Source: an uncultured Clostridia bacterium
GTDB taxonomy: Bacteria; Bacillota; Clostridia; Christensenellales; Borkfalkiaceae
DNA: 64,000 nucleotides
Reading direction: 5' to 3'
NCBI GenBank assembly: GCA_944354125.1
Contig: CALVPT010000001.1
Coordinates: forward strand, 124,001-188,000
Part shown: positions 44,046-54,344 of the stretch, in pieces
How positions within the stretch are numbered: the first letter of the stretch is position 1
How the letters are laid out: each line of letters begins with the position of its first letter
Position numbers and translations under genes: made by a program
The notes under the pieces: model-generated
Told to the model about the DNA's origin: nothing
The model's database searches: none
What the model saw: the letters and a program-made list of their open reading frames with translations, nothing else

Positions 44046-46454
44046 ATGGCTTATACTAATTTTAATGAAGTTGAAAAGAAGTGGGCAGAATACTGGGAAA
44101 AGAACGCTACCTTCCACACCGATCTGCACGATTTTTCCAAGCCCAAGTACTATGTACTCGACATGTTCCCCTACCCTTCCGGCGCAGGACTGCACGTAGG
44201 CCATCCAGAAGGCTATACGGCAACCGACGTAATCTCCCGCATGAAGAGAATGCAGGGCTATAACGTACTGCACCCCATCGGCTTTGACAGCTTCGGTCTG
44301 CCTGCCGAACAGTATGCAATAAAGACGGGCAACCACCCCGGCGGCTTTACGCAGAGAAACATTCAGACATTCACCAACCAGCTCAAGATGCTCGGTCTTT
44401 CCTATGACTGGGATCAGACCATTTCCACCTGCGACCCCTCCTATTACAAGTGGACGCAGTGGATATTCAAAAAACTTTACGAGGCCGGACTTGCAAGGTA
44501 TGTCGAGACGCCCGTCAACTGGTGCGAAGAGTTGGGAACTGTGCTCGCAAACGACGAGATAATCGACGGCAAGAGCGAACGCGGCGGCTATCCCGTAGTG
44601 CGCAAGAACATGAAGCAGTGGGTCATAGACATAAATAAATATGCCGAAAGACTGCTGGACGGACTCAACGAGCTTGACTGGCCCGAGGCGTCAAAGACAG
44701 CCCAGCGCAACTGGATAGGCAAATCGGTCGGCGCAAACATCGACTTCAAAGTCGACGGCACCGACTATTCCTTCACCGTATTCACGACGCGCTGCGACAC
44801 GCTTTTCGGCGCAACTTACTGCGTACTCGCCCCCGAACACGCGCTCATAGACAAGATTACGACGGACGCACAGAGAGAGACAATAGAGGCATACAAGGCT
44901 ATGTGCGCAAGCAAGTCCGAGATGGAGCGCACGGAGCTGAATAAGGATAAGACGGGCGCGTTTACGGGCGCATATGCAATAAATCCCGTCAACGGCAACA
45001 AGCTGCCCATATATATTTCCGACTACGTGCTCACGACCTACGGCACGGGCGCAATCATGGCAGTACCCGCACACGACGAGAGAGACTACGCCTTTGCAAA
45101 GAAATTCAAATTGCCTATAGTTGAGGTGCTTGCAGGCGGCGACATAGAAAAAGAGGCATATACAGCTGACGGCGTGCACGTAAACAGCGGTTTCCTTGAC
45201 GGACTCAACAAGCAGAAAGCAATCGACAAGATGATTGACTGGCTGGTAAAAAACGGATGCGGCAAAAAGGCGATAAGCTATAAGCTGCGCGAATGGATAT
45301 TTGCACGCCAGAGATATTGGGGCGAACCCATACCCGTCGTTCACCTTGAAAACGGCAAGGACGTACTCCTTCCCGACAGCGAACTTCCCCTCATTCTTCC
45401 CGAAATGGACGACTACAAGGCACACGGAGGAAACGCTCCGCTTGAAAATGCCACCGACTGGGTAAACGTTGAAATAGGCGGCGTAAAGGGCAAGCGCGAG
45501 ACGACGACTATGCCCGGTTCCGCCGGTTCGAGCTGGTACTTCCTGCGCTACTGCGACCCCCACGACGACGAAAAGTTTGCAGACTATGACCTTTTGAAGT
45601 ACTGGATGCCCGTAGACTTCTACTGCGGCGGCAAGGAACATCTTGTGGGGCATCTGCTCTACTCGCGTTTCTGGAACAATTTCCTCTACGACAAAGGCTA
45701 CGTTCCCTATAAGGAGCCGTTCAAAAAGCTCTTCCATCAGGGCATGATACTCGGCGAGGACGGAAACAAGATGTCCAAGTCGCTGGGCAATGTAATAAAC
45801 CCCGACGACGTCGTAAAACAGTACGGCGCGGATGTTCTGAGAATGTACGAGATGTTCATGGGCCCCGTTGCCGACACCAAGCCCTGGAACACCGCAAATA
45901 TCGAGGGCGTAAAGAAATTCATAGACAGGGTTTACAGGATATATATGGAGAGCGACGTCATCTCTGACGAGCCAAACAAAAACCTTGAAAAGCTGTATCA
46001 TCAGACGGTAAAGAAGGTCGGCGAGGACTATATGGCAATGAAGATAAATACCGCCATATCCCAGATGATGATATTCGTAAACGCCGTATACAAGGAGATT
46101 GCCGAGGGCAGAAAGTTCCCCGTAGAGTATGCAGAAGGGCTTATAAAGCTATTAAACCCCGTCATCCCCTTCGTCACCGAGGAAATTTGGAATACGGCGC
46201 TCGGCCACAACGGCACCATTGCCTATGAAAAGTGGCCCGAATACGACAATTCCAAGTGTGGCGAGGACACATTCGAATACGCCGTTCAGATTAACAACAA
46301 GATTAAGAAAAAGATGAACATTGACGCTACCGCCGACGCCAAGACCATTGAGAGCATCGTCAGAGCCGACGAGGAAATTGCCGCCCTTTTGGATGGCAAG
46401 CAGGTAAAGAAATTTATCGTCGTTCCCAAGCGCCTTATAAATATCATCTTATAA
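44046..46454 (+). CDS. leuS: Leucyl-tRNA synthetase
   Basis: 802-residue class Ia synthetase. HIGH motif in [20 protein letters not shown], the CP1 editing domain in the middle ([39 protein letters not shown]) and KMSKS in [18 protein letters not shown]-terminal helical anticodon domain follows. Monocistronic, ended by a strong terminator. Confidence 0.98.
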   Translation: MAYTNFNEVEKKWAEYWEKNATFHTDLHDFSKPKYYVLDMFPYPSGAGLHVGHPEGYTATDVISRMKRMQGYNVLHPIGFDSFGLPAEQYAIKTGNHPGGFTQRNIQTFTNQLKMLGLSYDWDQTISTCDPSYYKWTQWIFKKLYEAGLARYVETPVNWCEELGTVLANDEIIDGKSERGGYPVVRKNMKQWVIDINKYAERLLDGLNELDWPEASKTAQRNWIGKSVGANIDFKVDGTDYSFTVFTTRCDTLFGATYCVLAPEHALIDKITTDAQRETIEAYKAMCASKSEMERTELNKDKTGAFTGAYAINPVNGNKLPIYISDYVLTTYGTGAIMAVPAHDERDYAFAKKFKLPIVEVLAGGDIEKEAYTADGVHVNSGFLDGLNKQKAIDKMIDWLVKNGCGKKAISYKLREWIFARQRYWGEPIPVVHLENGKDVLLPDSELPLILPEMDDYKAHGGNAPLENATDWVNVEIGGVKGKRETTTMPGSAGSSWYFLRYCDPHDDEKFADYDLLKYWMPVDFYCGGKEHLVGHLLYSRFWNNFLYDKGYVPYKEPFKKLFHQGMILGEDGNKMSKSLGNVINPDDVVKQYGADVLRMYEMFMGPVADTKPWNTANIEGVKKFIDRVYRIYMESDVISDEPNKNLEKLYHQTVKKVGEDYMAMKINTAISQMMIFVNAVYKEIAEGRKFPVEYAEGLIKLLNPVIPFVTEEIWNTALGHNGTIAYEKWPEYDNSKCGEDTFEYAVQINNKIKKKMNIDATADAKTIESIVRADEEIAALLDGKQVKKFIVVPKRLINIIL

Positions 46455-46480
46455 TCTGACGCTTAGGCATAAAGTTTAAA

Positions 46481-46526
46481 AGCCGCCGCAGCTGCAAAAT
46501 TGCAGCTGCGGCGGCTATTTTATTTG
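46481..46526 (+). terminator. Bidirectional terminator between leuS and the DUF5662 gene
   Basis: A perfect 16-bp stem AGCCGCCGCAGCTGCA with its complement (46481-46496 and 46501-46516), loop AAAT, then ATTTTATTT. It serves convergent leuS and the long minus-strand operon. Confidence 0.92.
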
Positions 46527-46538
46527 CACTATTTAAAA

Positions 46539-47114
46539 TCAGCATTTATTTTTTGAAGGCTGAACTTTCTTTCCCACCTTTGCCCTCTTTTTGCTGTCCT
46601 TTACGTATTGCTTCAGGCGCGCAAACATCGCATCTTCGCCCTGCTCGCCGAGCATTGTAAGATAGTCCTCCAGAAGCTTGGCTGTCTCGGGGTGCATTCT
46701 TGCGTTGTCCTTTCTGCCCTGATAGTATTCGAGGGGCGAATAGTCGGTATAGTCCTTGCCCTTATAAGTCTTGCTTGCGGCAATTCTGTCGCATATCATC
46801 TCGGCGAAGTATTTCGGCGGCATTTTCACCGTTATGAATCCGCACTTCGCGTCCGAGTCGCTCCAGTACTCGAAGTGATGCTTATTTCTGCCCTTATGGT
46901 GCAGCCAGGCGGCGGAATATCCGAAGAGTTCCCTCTCCCTTGCCTGCGGACTCCTTGTGCCCTGATAGTACTTTACCCCGGGGAAAAATTCCGCAGGGCT
47001 GAATTTTGACAGGTCGTGCGTGAGCCCCTGCCAATAAAGCCCTACCCTGAAGCAGTGCTTTCTGACAAGCCGTCTGTGATGCATGACCGTCCTGAGATGT
47101 TTAAAGAAATTCAT
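46539..47114 (-). CDS. DUF5662 family protein
   Basis: A 191-residue protein of the uncharacterised DUF5662 family. It has conserved histidines and an HD pair, KHCFRVGLYWQGLTHDLSKF, and WLHHKGRNKHHFEYW, suggesting an HD-like metal site. The C-terminal tail is basic. Last gene of the rimP-led operon; its ATG is one base from the stop of the MBL hydrolase. Function unknown. Confidence 0.8.
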   Translation of the reverse strand: MNFFKHLRTVMHHRRLVRKHCFRVGLYWQGLTHDLSKFSPAEFFPGVKYYQGTRSPQARERELFGYSAAWLHHKGRNKHHFEYWSDSDAKCGFITVKMPPKYFAEMICDRIAASKTYKGKDYTDYSPLEYYQGRKDNARMHPETAKLLEDYLTMLGEQGEDAMFARLKQYVKDSKKRAKVGKKVQPSKNKC

Positions 47115-47115
47115 G

Positions 47116-47952
47116 TCAGATATCTATAACCATTCCGTCGTACGCCGCCGTTACGGAATACTCCTTTTCAATGGCAGCAAGTCTTTCGGGCGTGGGGTTT
47201 GCATTGTGGGAAAAATGAGTGATAACCGACCGCGTGCCGCCCGACATTACGCCTGCCGCAAGCAACCTTTCGCGTATGCCTGCAACCGTGGCAATGCACA
47301 TATGCCTTGTTCCGACTACGGGAGGGGCATCGAGAAATGTACAGTCGAATGAAACGACGTCTGCCTTTGCCCCTTTTTCAGCGAGGAAGGCTATTGCTTC
47401 CGAAGAAATTTCGCCCGTATCGTAGAGATGCAGATAGCCCTTGCCGCCGCGCTCTATATAGTAAAGGAGCGCCTCCTCCCTGGTACCGTGCAGCGCAGGG
47501 ATAGTAAGCACGCGGAAATCGCCTATTTTCAGCTCCTTGAACGCACCTATGGTATTCATCCTGACGTGAGTTCGAACCTCGCTCTTCATCTCCCTTGCCG
47601 TACATTCCGAAAACACCTTAGAAACTTCTGCATTGCCGTAAATTTCCAGCACGTCGCATTCAAGCGAGGCATACTTATATCCCCTCAGGATAAAGTCGTG
47701 CGCGTAGAAATGGTCCATATGCGAATGGGTAATGAGCGCATACCTGAGCGACGAGAGGTCTATTGCCTGCGACAGCGAATGACTGAACGCCTCAGGCGGA
47801 AAATCGACCGACAGGACGTCGTCGATTATTATCTGCGAACGGGTGCGGACATAGCCCTTGTAGTTCTCTCTTAAATTTTTACATATGGGACAGCTGCAGA
47901 ACATTGCAGGTACGCCTTCCGCCGCAGCTGTGCCTGAATACAATATCTTCAT
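47116..47952 (-). CDS. Metallo-beta-lactamase-fold hydrolase, PhnP-like
   Basis: 278 residues with the MBL signature THSHMDHFYAHDF and further ligands in PALHGTRE, LYDTGEIS and ITHFSHN. An N-terminal CSCPICKNL cysteine cluster resembles the structural zinc site of PhnP-type phosphodiesterases. A cyclic phosphodiesterase activity is plausible but unproven; no phosphonate genes are nearby. Confidence 0.8.
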   Translation of the reverse strand: MKILYSGTAAAEGVPAMFCSCPICKNLRENYKGYVRTRSQIIIDDVLSVDFPPEAFSHSLSQAIDLSSLRYALITHSHMDHFYAHDFILRGYKYASLECDVLEIYGNAEVSKVFSECTAREMKSEVRTHVRMNTIGAFKELKIGDFRVLTIPALHGTREEALLYYIERGGKGYLHLYDTGEISSEAIAFLAEKGAKADVVSFDCTFLDAPPVVGTRHMCIATVAGIRERLLAAGVMSGGTRSVITHFSHNANPTPERLAAIEKEYSVTAAYDGMVIDI

Positions 47953-47988
47953 ATAGCGAGACAGGGCGAACTTATGTCGCCCTGCATT

Positions 47989-48426
47989 TTAAATTTCCAT
48001 TATTATAGTAACGGGTCCGTCGTTGAGCTGATTTATCTTCATATCAGCCCCGAACACGCCCTTTTTTACGGTTATGCCCTCTTCCGACAGCTTTTTAACG
48101 CAGTATTCGTAGAGCTCGTTAGCCCTTTCAGGCAGCTCAGCCCCCGTAAAACTAGGTCTGTTGCCGTGCGTGCAGTCGCCGTACAGCGTAAACTGAGAGA
48201 CCATCAGCACCTCTTTGCCGACATCTTTGACCGACAGATTCATCTTGCCGTTATCGTCCTCGAATATTCTGAGACGGGCGATTTTGTACGCCAGCTTGTC
48301 GGCATTTGCCGTGCTGTCGCCTACGCCTACTCCCAAAAATACGCAGAGTCCGCCCTCTATGGATGAAATCAGCTGCCCGTCAACCGTCAAAGCAGTGTTT
48401 TTTACCCGTTGAATGACCGCCTTCAT
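47989..48426 (-). CDS. dtd: D-aminoacyl-tRNA deacylase
   Basis: 145 residues beginning MKAVIQRVKNTALTVDG, with the catalytic MVSQFTLYGD and the C-terminal NDGPVTI (the Gly-cisPro-type chirality filter region is present as in DTD). Removes D-amino acids and glycine from mischarged tRNAs. 11 bp after efp. Confidence 0.96.
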   Translation of the reverse strand: MKAVIQRVKNTALTVDGQLISSIEGGLCVFLGVGVGDSTANADKLAYKIARLRIFEDDNGKMNLSVKDVGKEVLMVSQFTLYGDCTHGNRPSFTGAELPERANELYEYCVKKLSEEGITVKKGVFGADMKINQLNDGPVTIIMEI

Positions 48427-48437
48427 ATGCCGTCAGC

Positions 48438-49013
48438 TTACTTGCCGACTCTGGACATATACTCGCCGGTACGCGTATCTATACGTATGGTTTCGCCCTC
48501 TTCGACGAACATGGGCACCTGAATGGTTGCGCCCGTCTCTACCTTTGCGTTCTTGAGAGCGTTGGTTGCAGTGTTACCCTTTACGCCGGGTTCGCACTCA
48601 ACGACCTTGAGTTCTACAAAGTTTTCGGGTTCTACGGAGAATGCCGTGCCGTGAAGGAACTTGATGGTTACGGTATCGTTCTCCTTGATGTATTTAAGGG
48701 CATCCTCTACCTGATCATAGTTGAGGGGAATGATTTCGAAGGTGTCGGGGTCCATGAAGTTATAGAACTCGCCGTCCGTGTAGGAATAAGTCATCTTCCT
48801 CGTTTCAACCTGAGCGGTTTCAAGCTTTGCGGTGGGGTTGAACGTAATGTCCGAAAGTACCTGTCCGGTAACAACGTTCTTAAGGGTTGCCCTTACGAAA
48901 GCTGCGCCCTTGCCGGGCTTAACGTGCTGGAATTCGGTAACGGTGTATACGCCCTTGCCATTGTACTCAAAAGTTACGCCCTTTCTGATATCGCCTGCTA
49001 AAATAGATGCCAT
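48438..49013 (-). CDS. efp: Elongation factor P
   Basis: 191 residues, three beta domains; begins [19 protein letters not shown]. The tip loop [10 protein letters not shown] places Lys35 at the modified position. Relieves ribosome stalling at proline runs. Located next to an M24 peptidase gene, a very common pairing. Confidence 0.97.
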   Translation of the reverse strand: MASILAGDIRKGVTFEYNGKGVYTVTEFQHVKPGKGAAFVRATLKNVVTGQVLSDITFNPTAKLETAQVETRKMTYSYTDGEFYNFMDPDTFEIIPLNYDQVEDALKYIKENDTVTIKFLHGTAFSVEPENFVELKVVECEPGVKGNTATNALKNAKVETGATIQVPMFVEEGETIRIDTRTGEYMSRVGK

Positions 49014-49049
49014 ATATTTATACTCCTTAATAATTTGCTTATGAATAGG

Positions 49050-50105
49050 TTATAATATCAACAATTTTTTGTCAGAGTCCGTAAGGCTTACCACCTTGCC
49101 GTCCTTAAGCGTTACGCTGTCCTCTATCCTTATTCCGAGCTTGCCGGCAAGATAAATTCCCGGCTCGTCCGAGAATACCATTCCGTCCGCAAAGATGCTT
49201 TCGTCACCCGGCGAGAGCGTTGGCTTTTCATGGATATTGATGCCAAGGCTGTGGCCGAGCGAATGGGTGAAATACTTATCCAGCCCGTAGGACGCAAAGT
49301 AATCTCTTGCGATTGCATCGCCCTGCTTGCCCGTCATGCCCGAGACAAATTTTTCCTTGACGAGCATATGCGCCGTAAGCACCTTCTGATATATGTCCTT
49401 GAACTCAGTGTGGTTGCCGTCGTCGCCGAAAAGAAATGTCCTGGTGCAATCCGAACAATATCCGTTTATCTTGCAACCGAAATCTATGAGCACGGCATCG
49501 CCGAATTTAAGCGCGGTATTTCCCGTCTCGTGATGGGGAACGCTGCCGTTTGCGCCGAATGCGCATATCGTAGAAAAGCTTGTGCCGCTTGCGCCGTTCT
49601 TCCTCATGAGATATTCCAAAAGAGCGGCAACCTCATTTTCGGTCATGCCCTCCTTAATCTCGCCGAGAAGCGTCATATATGCCCTGTCGGTAGCAGCGCA
49701 GGCGAGCCTGATATTCTCTATTTCGTCCTCGCGCTTGACCGCCATTGCACTCTCGAACGAGCCAAGGCTGTCTTTGATTTCGTATCCGCCCTCTGTAAGC
49801 GAGAGATAATCGGAGGCAGATATCCTGCCGAGCGGCATCCCGAGCGACTTGTATCCCTTGAGAAGCTCGCCAAGTTTTGTGCGTCTGGGATATTCCTTTA
49901 CGGAAATTCCCTGACCTGCAAGCGACTTTTCAGCCGCCTCGAGATAGCGGCTGTCGGTATAGAAGCTTGCGCCGTCCTTATCCGCCACAACTATTCCGAA
50001 AGAACTGGAAAAGTGAGTGAGATAAAAGCGCAAATCGTCTTCCTTTACTACGAGCGCATCTGCGCCCACCGCATCATAAATCTTTCTTATCGTGTCTATT
50101 ACCAT
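49050..50105 (-). CDS. M24 family Xaa-Pro aminopeptidase
   Basis: 351 residues with an N-terminal creatinase-like domain and a pita-bread catalytic domain. Metal ligands appear in LIDFGCKINGYCSDCTR, THSLGHSLGINIHE, FSDEPGIYL and GIRIEDSV. Likely cleaves N-terminal residues before proline. It pairs with efp as in many Bacillota. Confidence 0.94.
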   Translation of the reverse strand: MVIDTIRKIYDAVGADALVVKEDDLRFYLTHFSSSFGIVVADKDGASFYTDSRYLEAAEKSLAGQGISVKEYPRRTKLGELLKGYKSLGMPLGRISASDYLSLTEGGYEIKDSLGSFESAMAVKREDEIENIRLACAATDRAYMTLLGEIKEGMTENEVAALLEYLMRKNGASGTSFSTICAFGANGSVPHHETGNTALKFGDAVLIDFGCKINGYCSDCTRTFLFGDDGNHTEFKDIYQKVLTAHMLVKEKFVSGMTGKQGDAIARDYFASYGLDKYFTHSLGHSLGINIHEKPTLSPGDESIFADGMVFSDEPGIYLAGKLGIRIEDSVTLKDGKVVSLTDSDKKLLIL

Positions 50106-50126
50106 ATTATTTTACCAAAAAAATAA

Positions 50127-50978
50127 TTATATGTCAACAGTATTGTATATTTGTTTCATTGCGGAGGCGTCCTCTGCCTGCGTTCCGTCCGATTCGCTGA
50201 CGATATAGGGCTCAAGCTTCAGCTCCCTGAGGGCGACGGCCAGCGGCATGAATTCAGGACCGTAGGTCATATCTTCGAAGGTGAGATGCTTTATCTCGCC
50301 CTTGCCGCCATACATAATCTTTGAAAAATGCACGTGAAAGTGCTTTACCCTTTCATAGCCGAGTTCGGCAATCATATATTCAAGTCGGCTCTTATAGTCC
50401 TCCACCGTCTTCAGACTGCCCTGCTCCCTGGCGTTGATGTGTCCGAAGTCGAGGCAGGGAACATAGATTTTATCTATCTTGCAGAAGGACACGATCTCTT
50501 CAAGCGTGCCGATCTGGGCAAGTTTACCCATGGTTTCGGGCGAATAGGTGACGTCCTCAAGATTGTTGAGATAGATATAGTCGGTCAGCCTTTTGATTCT
50601 GTCCGTAGTCAGCGCAACTGCATCCTCCCTGGACATCTTACCCTGCGTGGAAGGGTGAAAGACAAGACGTCTGCCGCCCATGAGCTTTAAAAACTTTGCG
50701 CTGTTCAATACGTAATTATATGACTTCTGCGCCGCCTCGTCGTCGGGGTTTGCAAAGTTTATAAAATAGGGGGCGTGAACGCTTATCTCCTTGTCAGCCG
50801 CCGCAAAGGCATTGCCTATCTCCTCCGCCTTGCCTTCGGACAAAGTTATTCCCCTGCCGAAGGAATATTCGAAACAGTCAAGGTCAAATTTATTGAGATA
50901 TTCGGGCGCCTGAGCAGTATGCTTGTAGCCCATTTCATAGAAACTTCTGCTGTTTCCGCTCGGTCCGAATTTAATCAA
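50127..50978 (-). CDS. Endonuclease IV family AP endonuclease
   Basis: A 283-residue TIM-barrel protein. Zinc ligands are seen in SVHAPYFIN, VFHPST, YSPETMGK, CLDFGHINA, HFHVHFSK and VSESDG. It should cut at abasic sites. The TTG start at 50976-50978 overlaps the last codons of ribF and has GGGAG 6-7 bases upstream; longer upstream frames merely overlap ribF. The sequence after the start, IKFGPSGNSRSFYEMGYKHT, matches family N termini. Confidence 0.88.
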   Translation of the reverse strand: MIKFGPSGNSRSFYEMGYKHTAQAPEYLNKFDLDCFEYSFGRGITLSEGKAEEIGNAFAAADKEISVHAPYFINFANPDDEAAQKSYNYVLNSAKFLKLMGGRRLVFHPSTQGKMSREDAVALTTDRIKRLTDYIYLNNLEDVTYSPETMGKLAQIGTLEEIVSFCKIDKIYVPCLDFGHINAREQGSLKTVEDYKSRLEYMIAELGYERVKHFHVHFSKIMYGGKGEIKHLTFEDMTYGPEFMPLAVALRELKLEPYIVSESDGTQAEDASAMKQIYNTVDI

Positions 50979-52161
50979 TTTGCTCTCCCTCTGCACTCTC
51001 TGTAAAAGCGCCTTCTTCTGCCTGTTCAGAAGTACTGTCAGACAGGTTTTCGCAAGGCTGAACTTCGCCGCTGACGGGCTCAACCGCATCTGCGGCTGTC
51101 TGCTCGTCTGCATTTTCGCCTGACGCGCATACGCCTTGTCCTTCTACCTTATCTGCCGTCTCTTCCGTATTATCGCTAACCTTTTCGCCGTCCGACGAAA
51201 AAGCCTCCGCAGCGCTCTCTCCGCTCTTAGGGGAAACGGCGGCAATTTTGTCCTCGGCTTGTGAAGCTTCTCCCCTTATGAACGCTATATCGCGTTCAAG
51301 CTGGGATGAAAGCTCGGCAACACTGTTAAAGCAGACGATATCCCTTATGTATCCGACAAAGTAGATAGTGAGCACCGCGCCGTAGAGGTCGCCGCTGAAT
51401 CCGTCGAAATACACTTCGAGCGCCACTCTGTCGTCGCCGAACGTGGGGCAATTGCCGTAGTTTGCAATGCCGAAGTACTTTGTGCCGTCTATGACGGAAT
51501 AGACCTTATATACACCCGGTTTGACGGGATATTTATCCTCGGGATAAACTATGTTTACGGTAGGGAAACCGACCTCTTCGCCGCCCCTGCCTGCGCCGTG
51601 CACCACCTCGCCCGTGACGTTGAAGTCGGAGCCGAGCAATCTGTCCGCCTTGCTGACGTCGCCGCCTTCAAGACAGGACTTTATGAGCGTAGTGCTGACC
51701 TTTTCGCCCTCGCAGAGGACGTCTTTCACAGACATGTACCATACGCCGTTCTCGTCGTCTTCGGCATAGCTTTTGAGCGTTGACGCCTTACCCTTTGCCT
51801 TTGCGCCGAAACGGAAATCCTTGCCGCTCATGTATGCCTTTACATTGATATAGTTCTCGATAGTAGCGAGAAAATCGAGGGGCGCGGTTGCCATAAACTC
51901 CTCGTTGAAGTCGATTGCAAGCACAAATTTGACGCCGAGAGTTTCCAGAATGCTCAGCCTTTCGTCGAAGGTGTACACCAACTTTCCGCCCTTGCCGTCG
52001 CGGAACATCATGACGCCGAGGTCGAGACCGTTGATCTTTGCCTGCAATTTAGCCTTCTTAATAAGTTCTCTGTGTCCCAGATGAATGGCATCGAAACACC
52101 CGAGAACGAGCAATGCGGGGAATGAATATTCGTCTTTTCCGTATTCTATAACCTTCAACAT
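50971..52161 (-). CDS. ribF: Bifunctional riboflavin kinase/FAD synthetase with acidic tail
   Basis: Makes FMN and FAD. Residues 1-160 are the adenylyltransferase (LVLGCFDAIHLGH, KDFRFGAKAKG, STTLIKSCLEGG). Residues 175-300 are the riboflavin kinase (GAGRGGEEVGFPTVNI, YFGIANYGNCPTF, LEVYFDGFSGDLYG). The remaining about 97 residues are an acidic, Ser/Ala/Glu-rich disordered tail not found in typical RibF (about 310 residues). Overlaps truB by 7 bp. Confidence 0.95.
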   Translation of the reverse strand: MLKVIEYGKDEYSFPALLVLGCFDAIHLGHRELIKKAKLQAKINGLDLGVMMFRDGKGGKLVYTFDERLSILETLGVKFVLAIDFNEEFMATAPLDFLATIENYINVKAYMSGKDFRFGAKAKGKASTLKSYAEDDENGVWYMSVKDVLCEGEKVSTTLIKSCLEGGDVSKADRLLGSDFNVTGEVVHGAGRGGEEVGFPTVNIVYPEDKYPVKPGVYKVYSVIDGTKYFGIANYGNCPTFGDDRVALEVYFDGFSGDLYGAVLTIYFVGYIRDIVCFNSVAELSSQLERDIAFIRGEASQAEDKIAAVSPKSGESAAEAFSSDGEKVSDNTEETADKVEGQGVCASGENADEQTAADAVEPVSGEVQPCENLSDSTSEQAEEGAFTESAEGEQID

Positions 52162-53003
52162 AGTTTAGTCCTTACCTTTATTGCGCCGTCTGTAACTTCG
52201 GCGAGACCGTAAAAACTTCCGTCCTCGCAGAATAATTTATATGTCCCGTCGCCGAGCGCACATTCGGCAGAAAGTCCGTTCAGAAGGCGCTTTTGCACCT
52301 TTCCCGATGCCGTAAAACTGTCAAACGGCAGAAGGCTCTCCGTGGGAATGATGTGCGCGGCGAGATTGTCTGCATTCAGTTCCTGAGTCGTTACCGAATT
52401 TTCGATGGTGAAAGGTCCGCTCGCCGTCCTTACAAGCGCGCTCATAGCCGCGACCGTGCCCAGCTTTTCAGCCATATCCCTTGCAACCGAACGCACATAT
52501 GTGCCACCTCCGCACTCGATTCCGAATACATATTCGGACACTCCGTCGAAGGATAACAGGTCAATGCCGTATATGCTTACCCTCTTGGGCGGAAGAGTGA
52601 AGTCCTCGCCGCTCCTTGCAAGCATATAGCCCCTCTTGCCGTTTACGCATTTAGCGCTGTACCTTGGGGGAATCTGGTCGATTTCGCCCGTAAGCGAAGG
52701 AAGTACAGCTAAAATTTCCTCCCGTGAGGGCACTCTTTTACCCTCGCTTATAAGATTTCCCGTCGTGTCGAGCGTATCGTAGTCGACGCCGAAACGGAAA
52801 GTCGCTACGTATTTCTTTCTCTTCGAGAGAAAATAATCAAACAGCCGCGCGGCATTGCCGATTGCAATCGGAAGCACGCCGCTTGCCATTGGGTCGAGAG
52901 TACCCATATGTCCGCAGGGCGTGCCGCTTATGCGCTTTATTATTCCGACTTCTCTTGCCGAACTTACGCCCGAAGCCTTGTTGACGTTTATGAACCCGTT
53001 CAT
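52155..53003 (-). CDS. truB: tRNA pseudouridine-55 synthase
   Basis: 282 residues. The catalytic aspartate is in GHMGTLDPMASGVLPIAIG; NKASGVSSAREV and the C-terminal PUA-like segment are present. Makes Psi55 in the T loop. Start overlaps the nrnA stop by 4 bp. Confidence 0.97.
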   Translation of the reverse strand: MNGFINVNKASGVSSAREVGIIKRISGTPCGHMGTLDPMASGVLPIAIGNAARLFDYFLSKRKKYVATFRFGVDYDTLDTTGNLISEGKRVPSREEILAVLPSLTGEIDQIPPRYSAKCVNGKRGYMLARSGEDFTLPPKRVSIYGIDLLSFDGVSEYVFGIECGGGTYVRSVARDMAEKLGTVAAMSALVRTASGPFTIENSVTTQELNADNLAAHIIPTESLLPFDSFTASGKVQKRLLNGLSAECALGDGTYKLFCEDGSFYGLAEVTDGAIKVRTKLC

Positions 53004-53968
53004 AACTGCTGATATACGGCGTACGTAAGTCTGTCTATGACCTCTTCGAGTTCGCCGAAGAGCATACAGCCGCTTGCCAGCACGTGACCGCCGCCGCCGA
53101 ATGTAGAAGCAACGGCGTTTACGTTTGCCTTTTTGCTCCTCAAAGACGCCTTATACTGATTCTTTCTGACCTCGAGAAGGGAAACGGAGACTTCCACCTC
53201 GTCGATTGACAGGGCATAGTCTACAAAACCTTCCGTATGACTCTTGTCCGTACCCGTATCCTCGAAATCTTTTTGAGTGATATTTATGAATGCAAGCTTG
53301 CCGTCGAGCGCAAAGCGAAGCCTTGAAAGAGCCTTGCCGAACAGAATAGCCCTGCCCCTCGTCTGACGGGTGAACATGAGATAGCCTATTCTGCAGGTAT
53401 CCGCACCCTTCGCCCTGAGCATTGACGCTACGGCAAAAGTCTTGGCGCTTACGTCATTATGCGAAAAATTGCCGCTGTCGGTCAACAGTCCCATGGCGAG
53501 CAGATTGGCAATTTCCTCGGTTATTTCAAAATTTGCCGCATTCAGCACCTCGGGAATAATCTCGCAGGTGGCAGTGCTGTCGGGCAGTACATAGTTATAC
53601 CTGCCGAATCCCTGATTGGATATGTGGTGGTCGATGTTGAGCGTCGTGCCCTTGAACGACACGTAATCGGATGCGAATACGCCCATTCTGGAAACGTCCG
53701 CAACGTCTACCGAAATGAAGAGATCGAGTTCGGCAAAGCTTACTGGGAGCGAACGGGAGACGAGCGACATTGCGGGGAATATGGCCAGCCTTTCGGGCAC
53801 TTCGTCCTCGCATATCATGTACGCCTCTTTGCCTGCGTTTCTGAGCGCAAGACACAGCGCAAGTCCGCTGCCGAGCGCATCGCCGTCGGGACGCACGTGG
53901 CAGGTTATTGCCGCTCTTTTGCACCTGTTCAATACCTTTGCTATCTCTTCAAGACCCGAATTAGTCAT
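53000..53968 (-). CDS. nrnA: DHH-family phosphoesterase NrnA
   Basis: 322 residues with the DHH motifs HVRPDGDALGSGLAL, SVDVADVSRMG, LNIDHHISNQGFG and LLTDSGNFSH, and the DHHA1 motif GGGGHVLASGCML. Degrades nanoRNA and dephosphorylates pAp. Sits between rbfA and truB as usual in Bacillota and overlaps rbfA by 8 bp. Confidence 0.95.
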   Translation of the reverse strand: MTNSGLEEIAKVLNRCKRAAITCHVRPDGDALGSGLALCLALRNAGKEAYMICEDEVPERLAIFPAMSLVSRSLPVSFAELDLFISVDVADVSRMGVFASDYVSFKGTTLNIDHHISNQGFGRYNYVLPDSTATCEIIPEVLNAANFEITEEIANLLAMGLLTDSGNFSHNDVSAKTFAVASMLRAKGADTCRIGYLMFTRQTRGRAILFGKALSRLRFALDGKLAFINITQKDFEDTGTDKSHTEGFVDYALSIDEVEVSVSLLEVRKNQYKASLRSKKANVNAVASTFGGGGHVLASGCMLFGELEEVIDRLTYAVYQQL

Positions 53969-54329
53969 CTTTTTCGCTCTTTTCTATCTTACTGAGTATA
54001 TTATCTATCCTTACGCCGTATTCCATGCTGCCGTCTGCGATAAATCTCAGTTCGGGAACTGTCCTTATGCGCAATACCTGGGCGAGCTGGTGGCGTATAT
54101 ACGCCGCATTCTCCCTGAGTATTTCAAAACTGCGCTCTTTTTTGGACTCGTTCGTGTCGTAAATGCTTACATATATCTTTGCGCTCTTGAGGTCGGGCGC
54201 AACGTCTGCTTCAGTAATGCTGATTATTGCGCTGAGTTCGGGATGTCTGTTCCGAAGATCAGTGGCAATGACGCGTGAAATTTCCTCTCTGAACTGGCTG
54301 GAAAGCCGTTCGCCTCTGACTCCTTTCAC
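53961..54329 (-). CDS. rbfA: Ribosome-binding factor A
   Basis: 122 residues, single KH-like domain: RLSSQFREEISRVIATDLRN and the conserved YVSIYD and IRTVPELRFIADGSMEYGVR segments. Needed for 16S rRNA maturation in the cold. The start is GTG at 54327-54329 with GGAGG 6 bases upstream. Confidence 0.95.
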   Translation of the reverse strand: MKGVRGERLSSQFREEISRVIATDLRNRHPELSAIISITEADVAPDLKSAKIYVSIYDTNESKKERSFEILRENAAYIRHQLAQVLRIRTVPELRFIADGSMEYGVRIDNILSKIEKSEKDD

Positions 54330-54344
54330 AAATTACCTCCAATT

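Noticed and set aside
44691-46001. A 436-codon open frame antisense to leuS
   Set aside because: It mirrors leuS codons, has no family resemblance or SD, and leuS is unmistakable.
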